64,000 nucleotides of DNA from Flammulina velutipes (taxonomy: Eukaryota > Basidiomycota > Agaricomycetes > Agaricales > Physalacriaceae). The notes beneath the pieces were generated by a model. That model was not told the origin of the DNA, searched no databases, and saw only the letters and a program-made list of their open reading frames with translations. Shown here in pieces: positions 59,900-64,000 of the stretch (positions within the stretch are counted from its first letter, which is position 1; every line of letters begins with the position of its first letter). The stretch is taken from assembly GCA_011800155.1 (NCBI GenBank), contig CM022376.1:248001-312000 (forward strand), read 5' to 3'. The position numbers were made by a program, and so were the translations under genes.

Positions 59900-62800
59900 A
59901 TGTCATCGTCGTCCAGACGTTCGGGCTCTCGCCAGTCGCGATCTCGTTCTGCGAGCAACATATCCTTTCGTCCTTCCAGGATCTCCGCGCAGCAGACACC
60001 GGACACTGGGTACCGATCGCCAAGGCGCGACAGCTCTACACGTCAGCGTTCGAGCTCACCCACTCACTCCAAACGTGACCGCTCTCCGAGTCCATCTCCG
60101 AGCCGTGCACCCAACTGGAAGCGTTTTGGCTTAAACGCTCCTTCGAGTCAGCCCAGAGTTCCCGGTCAGTGGCTTCTACAACTGTCAGAGGACTTACTGA
60201 CAATACACAGGGAAATTCGACTTTGAAGACAAATACCCGGAAGATCCAATCTACGAGGAAATGGGTCCCAACGCTCGCTTGTGGCGAGCCTTTCTGGATG
60301 AATGCGAGGTCTTCGATATGGACATGGTCACAGAATCGCGCGATGGTCTTGATCTGCTTTTAGTTTTCGTGCGTGTATTCATCATAGACCTGATATCTTC
60401 ATGTTTCTGATGGTCACTTTAGGCTGGTCTCTTCTCCGCCGTCCTCACAACCTTTGTCGCACAAACATCGCAGTCACTCTCCACCAACTTCACCGCTGTC
60501 TCGTCATCTCTCATGGTCGAGATGGTCGCCCTTCAGCGTGCTCAGATAAACAATACCCCCATTGACGACGTTCTTCCCGCCGAAACCCAGGCCGGACCGT
60601 CGGGCTTTGACGTTTGGGTCAATGCTCTCTGGTTTACAAGTCTGACTCTTAGCCTCGGGACAGCGTTGATGGCGGTTTTGGTGAAACAGTGGTTGTACCA
60701 ATACATGTCGATGATATCTGGTACGGCTCGTGACCGCAGCCTCATACGCTACTATCGTTTGGAAGGCCTCCAGAAGTGGCACGTCCTCACCATCATCGGT
60801 ACCCTCCCCATTGTTCTCCATATCGCACTCGCGCTGTTCCTTGCAGGCCTCGTCGTCTTTCTTATCCCTCTCAACACACCCCTCGCGTGTGTTGTCGGCC
60901 TCATTACCCTTGGCGTCTATACGTTATATGTCATTTCGAACATCCTTCCCCTCGTCTACATACAATGCCCCTATCGAACTCCATTTTCTGACATCCTCAA
61001 TCTCCTGCTACGTTCCCTCAAGACTTGTCCTTCATTGACGATGATGCACTTGTACAAGATTCTCCGCATCTTTGGACGTGCCACTACAATCAGCCCCATT
61101 CACGAGGACAAGCGCATCAGTTTGAAAGAAAGAGAACGTCTCGCGGCCACCGACGACGAAGTCGCAGAAGATGTCGCATGGCGCGCTCTTTCATGGCTGC
61201 ACTCGATGACATCCAATTCACCGACCAAGAGAATCATCCAGGAATCCTTGGGATGCCTTTCCGACTACGTCTCCCAGAGATCACGGGACATTCAAGCAGA
61301 CTTGGAGCAGACCCTGGGCGAAATCTCACCAGTCACTTGGGATAACACACAAAGAGTTTGGTACCGCTCAATCCCATCAGGGCAGGAACGTCGAGTCGAG
61401 AGGATTCTGCGTGCGGTCAGAGACCCTCTTGCGTCAGGAGATGGCCGAGTTACCAATCCTTTCCCCCTCTGGCGACTCGATCCAATAGATCCCGATTTGA
61501 CGTTCCAAACCATCACGTCCATCCTCGTTCACGCTCCGAATGTCAATGTGAAGATCGGTATCGATTCGGTATATCACAACCTTCATTCTTTGCGGACTTA
61601 CTTCATCGGCCAACAACACAGCCTGACGCCCATTCGTCTTCCCCCTCAGCTGTGGACTCTCCTCATAGACTCTACCCATACATCCTGGCTGCATGAGTAC
61701 AGCAGTGCATCCATCGAACAACTTTGTGATCTTGCTGTCAGTAACTTCAACGGCGTCGAGGAGTCGAGCATCCCTCCCCCATTCGCAGGACCCGTGGCAA
61801 TTACACACAGGGCCGTCCCACTATTCCACCTCGTCGTCGATCTCCTAGTTCACCATCTTGGTGTACCTCCTGCAACAGACGGTTTCGACTTGGAGCCATT
61901 AACAAAACTGTTTACTGTCTATGACTACGCCGCATCGGAAAGCCACCTTGATCTCAATGCTACGACCATAGACAACCTTCGGGTGCTGACCAATACCTGG
62001 GCAGCGATTGCCCGTCTTGACAACCCGGTTTGCGACAAAGATGCAGCGATCCTATGTCGACGGGTCGAGGATGCAGTTCTACAGATGACGATGACTGAGG
62101 ATTGGTGGAACAGTCGGGACGAAGGGATGCGCTGCAAATTCTACGATAACGCACTCGGAGTCTATCGCCTCCACAATCTGGCCGAGTGGCACCCCAACGG
62201 CTCCAAATTCTTCCAGAAGCTGCTTTCCGACCTTTCATCGTCACTGGCTAGAGACAGCCCTACCCTATTCTTCCGCATTTCCAAAATCCTAGAGAAGATG
62301 TTGGGCCAGCATGAAAACGCGCCGGTCTATTACCCTCTCTTTTGTGCTGCACCTTTCCTGTCCGGTCAGACGACATGTTCCTTCGGGAACTGCAGAGAGT
62401 TCCTCTACCTCCTGGTGTCCGTGTTCGTGGACAACATGTCTCGTGGCAACACCGCACAATGCATGGAAAGCCTCTGCACCGATCCCGAACGCTTTTTCAC
62501 CATCTATCGCATAATCATGCTGGGGCCCCATCCGAGTATGCGCTTGGAGCTTCATGCGGACGTTGGGGAACATATCAAAGAGCGCCTTTTGAACTTGGCC
62601 CGCCTTGACCCAAGTCATGCTGTCTGGACGAACCGAGCACACTACATGAATATGGACCCTCGAGATTGGGCGTATCTCCGCCTTGTAGATGAAGAGCTGA
62701 AAGATGAAGCGCTCATGGCGTGGGTCAAGGATGCAATGGATTTCTGTTCTTCGATTATAGACGAGTTCTTCGCCTCCGATCTCGACGTGCGTTTTCTTCT

Positions 62801-63118
62801 TTACATCTATTTTGAGTTCGCGTTGTTCATTGCCTAAATTTTCAGACCTCCACTCCTGGCAGTTCGATGATGATTCGAGGTACTGCTGAACAGAGTCAGA
62901 CCGTTCCACAGCTCGTTTCCCATGATGTCTCTCGTTGGATGCACCTTCGACGACTTGTGTCGGGGGTGGGACTCTTTCCCAGCCTGTTGCCTGCTTCTCA
63001 TGATCAACCGATGGACGACGTGGAGCGCACTCTTCAAGCATCGAGGAGGATATCAGTTGAAAGCCCCTACCATACGGACTCGGACGTTTACGATATTCAT
63101 TTCACGCCGCGGTACTAA
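59900..63118 (+). CDS. DUF6535 membrane protein, intact copy
   Basis: Agaricomycete family of unknown function. Four exons: 59900-60164, 60211-60368, 60423-62786, 62846-63118; 1,019 residues. The N-terminus is Arg/Ser-rich and disordered. The DUF6535 part starts KFDFEDKYPEDPIYEEM (about 90). Membrane-like segments follow: AGLFSAVLTTFVAQTSQ, WFTSLTLSLGTALMAVLVKQW, and two helices around VLTIIGTLPIVLHIALALFLAGLV and VVGLITLGVYTLYVISNIL. The conserved QYMSMISGTARDRSLIRYYR loop lies between. The long C-terminal half is soluble and helical. The ATG at 59900 has a good context. The broken paralogue at 34.7-36.3 kb aligns across both ends. Confidence 0.9.
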
Positions 63119-63297
63119 GGCTCGAGCTCAAATTATTTGCATCCTTCCGCTCAATTGTCTTTAGATTTCTCAATGAATAATATTGTTCCCTTGTGTACAA
63201 TCATTTTGTGCTAGTTAAGACGATGAAGACCGTGTCATGGCTAGTAATATAATTGTGTAGCAGTAGTATTCTCGTTGTTGTAGCCAATAACAAGGTA

Positions 63298-63530
63298 ATT
63301 GTGGTGCTCGGAAGCAGAAGCGGGCCAATCAATCTTGGTTTCCTACCACCACCATCATCGCCCTTCATCGATTCTATACGCAATTATTCCTCTGCTTTCT
63401 TGTATCTCTGAGATACCGACGTTATGGCTGGCAATTAGGACTGGTACGTCTCCTGCGGTCATCTACCGCGAAGTTCAACAAGACTCATATTTCCATATCC
63501 TCTCCAGTTCCAGGCGCTCAAATCGTCTCG
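63298..63530 (+). repeat. Repeated upstream module, right-edge copy
   Basis: Matches 45617-45800: GTGCTCGGAAGCA, CAATCAATCTTGGTTTCCTAC, ATTCTATACGCAATTATTCC. No member of the secreted family follows within the window. Confidence 0.6.
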
Positions 63531-63617
63531 GAGCGTCACCGATCGACTAGCAGACATATTTAAAACTCCCCTCCTGCCGCCGTAACGTGGAGAATCTACT
63601 GAAAGAAAGAATTACGC

Positions 63618-63669
63618 CACCTTCAACAAGGACGACTGTACGGCACCTTCGACAAGGGCGACTGTACGA
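63618..63669 (+). repeat. 26-bp tandem duplication
   Basis: Two units of caccttc(a/g)acaagg(a/g)cgactgtacg(g/a), three differences. Confidence 0.85.
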
Positions 63670-64000
63670 GGATTACGAACTCAACCATTACTTGCGCAAT
63701 ATCGGGAGGTGTGTGTTCTCTGTCGGTGAACAAACCCGCGCGTCTAATAATTGTTCTTTGTAGGATCATATATTACTCTTCCTCTGCAACAAGACATTTA
63801 CAACTACAATATTCTTCAGCCAGCCGGCGAATACCCAGGTATGTCTCCTTGAATCCTCATCGTTTCCTTGTTTACAAAAATGTCCAGATACTTTGCTAGA
63901 GCCGGGGAACGAGCATCTATCGCCATATTGTTACTCTTCCCCAAGATACTGGCTGGACTCCATCTCGACACAGAACAGAATCGCGATCGTTCATCTTACG

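Larger units (their letters stand above)
63119..64000. other. Right-edge spacer with repeats
   Basis: No gene supported. It contains a copy of the upstream module and a 26-bp tandem duplication. Confidence 0.45.

Overview
The window reads as nuclear DNA of a filamentous basidiomycete, most likely an Agaricomycete. Genes are split by many 45-60 nt GT-AG introns, gene density is moderate, and several families typical of mushroom-forming fungi are present (DUF6535 proteins, a giant DUF6606/DUF3638 protein, BED/hAT transposases). All gene models below were built by hand from the sequence by joining exons in phase; none has transcript support.

Layout. 1-1947 is the 3' part of a MOV10/SDE3-like RNA helicase. 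A small unknown gene (about 3535-4029, minus) and a tRNA-Ala(AGC) follow. 4684-7065 (minus) is a long-chain acyl-CoA synthetase. 7615-11106 is a complete hAT transposon with 15-bp terminal inverted repeats, an 8-bp target duplication and a 932-codon spliced transposase frame. 11798-21000 holds housekeeping and metabolic genes: a GT25-type glycosyltransferase, an MFS sugar transporter, a HpcH/HpaI-type aldolase, a C2H2 zinc-finger protein and a UbiA-type prenyltransferase. 21842-31516 (minus) is one giant gene of 3,120 codons with DUF6606 and DUF3638/DUF3645 regions. 33540-34383 is a Nudix hydrolase and 38665-40102 a secreted intradiol-dioxygenase-like protein. A dead DUF6535 copy (34684-36310) has an intact relative at 59900-63118.

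The most unusual content is a family of small proteins with signal peptides. Four full-length members (B, C, D on plus; E on minus) lie in 46.3-56.7 kb and share a six-exon structure with the first intron at the end of the signal peptide. A shorter, distant member (A) lies at 32312-33193. Member A carries an aminoglycoside/choline-kinase-like signature (Lys, Glu, D-x4-N, IDW). Members B-E keep the overall layout but have lost the IDW aspartate and, to differing degrees, the other catalytic residues. They look like secreted pseudokinases made by local duplication, with a conserved promoter block and a repeated upstream module. I recognise no named family for them, so they are the best candidate here for an undescribed system. 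The kinase relationship is inferred from motif order and needs a profile or structure search.

The stretches at 40.1-46.2, 47.7-48.8, 50.3-52.8 and 56.8-59.9 kb hold diverged direct repeats and exon-like fragments but no gene I can support.
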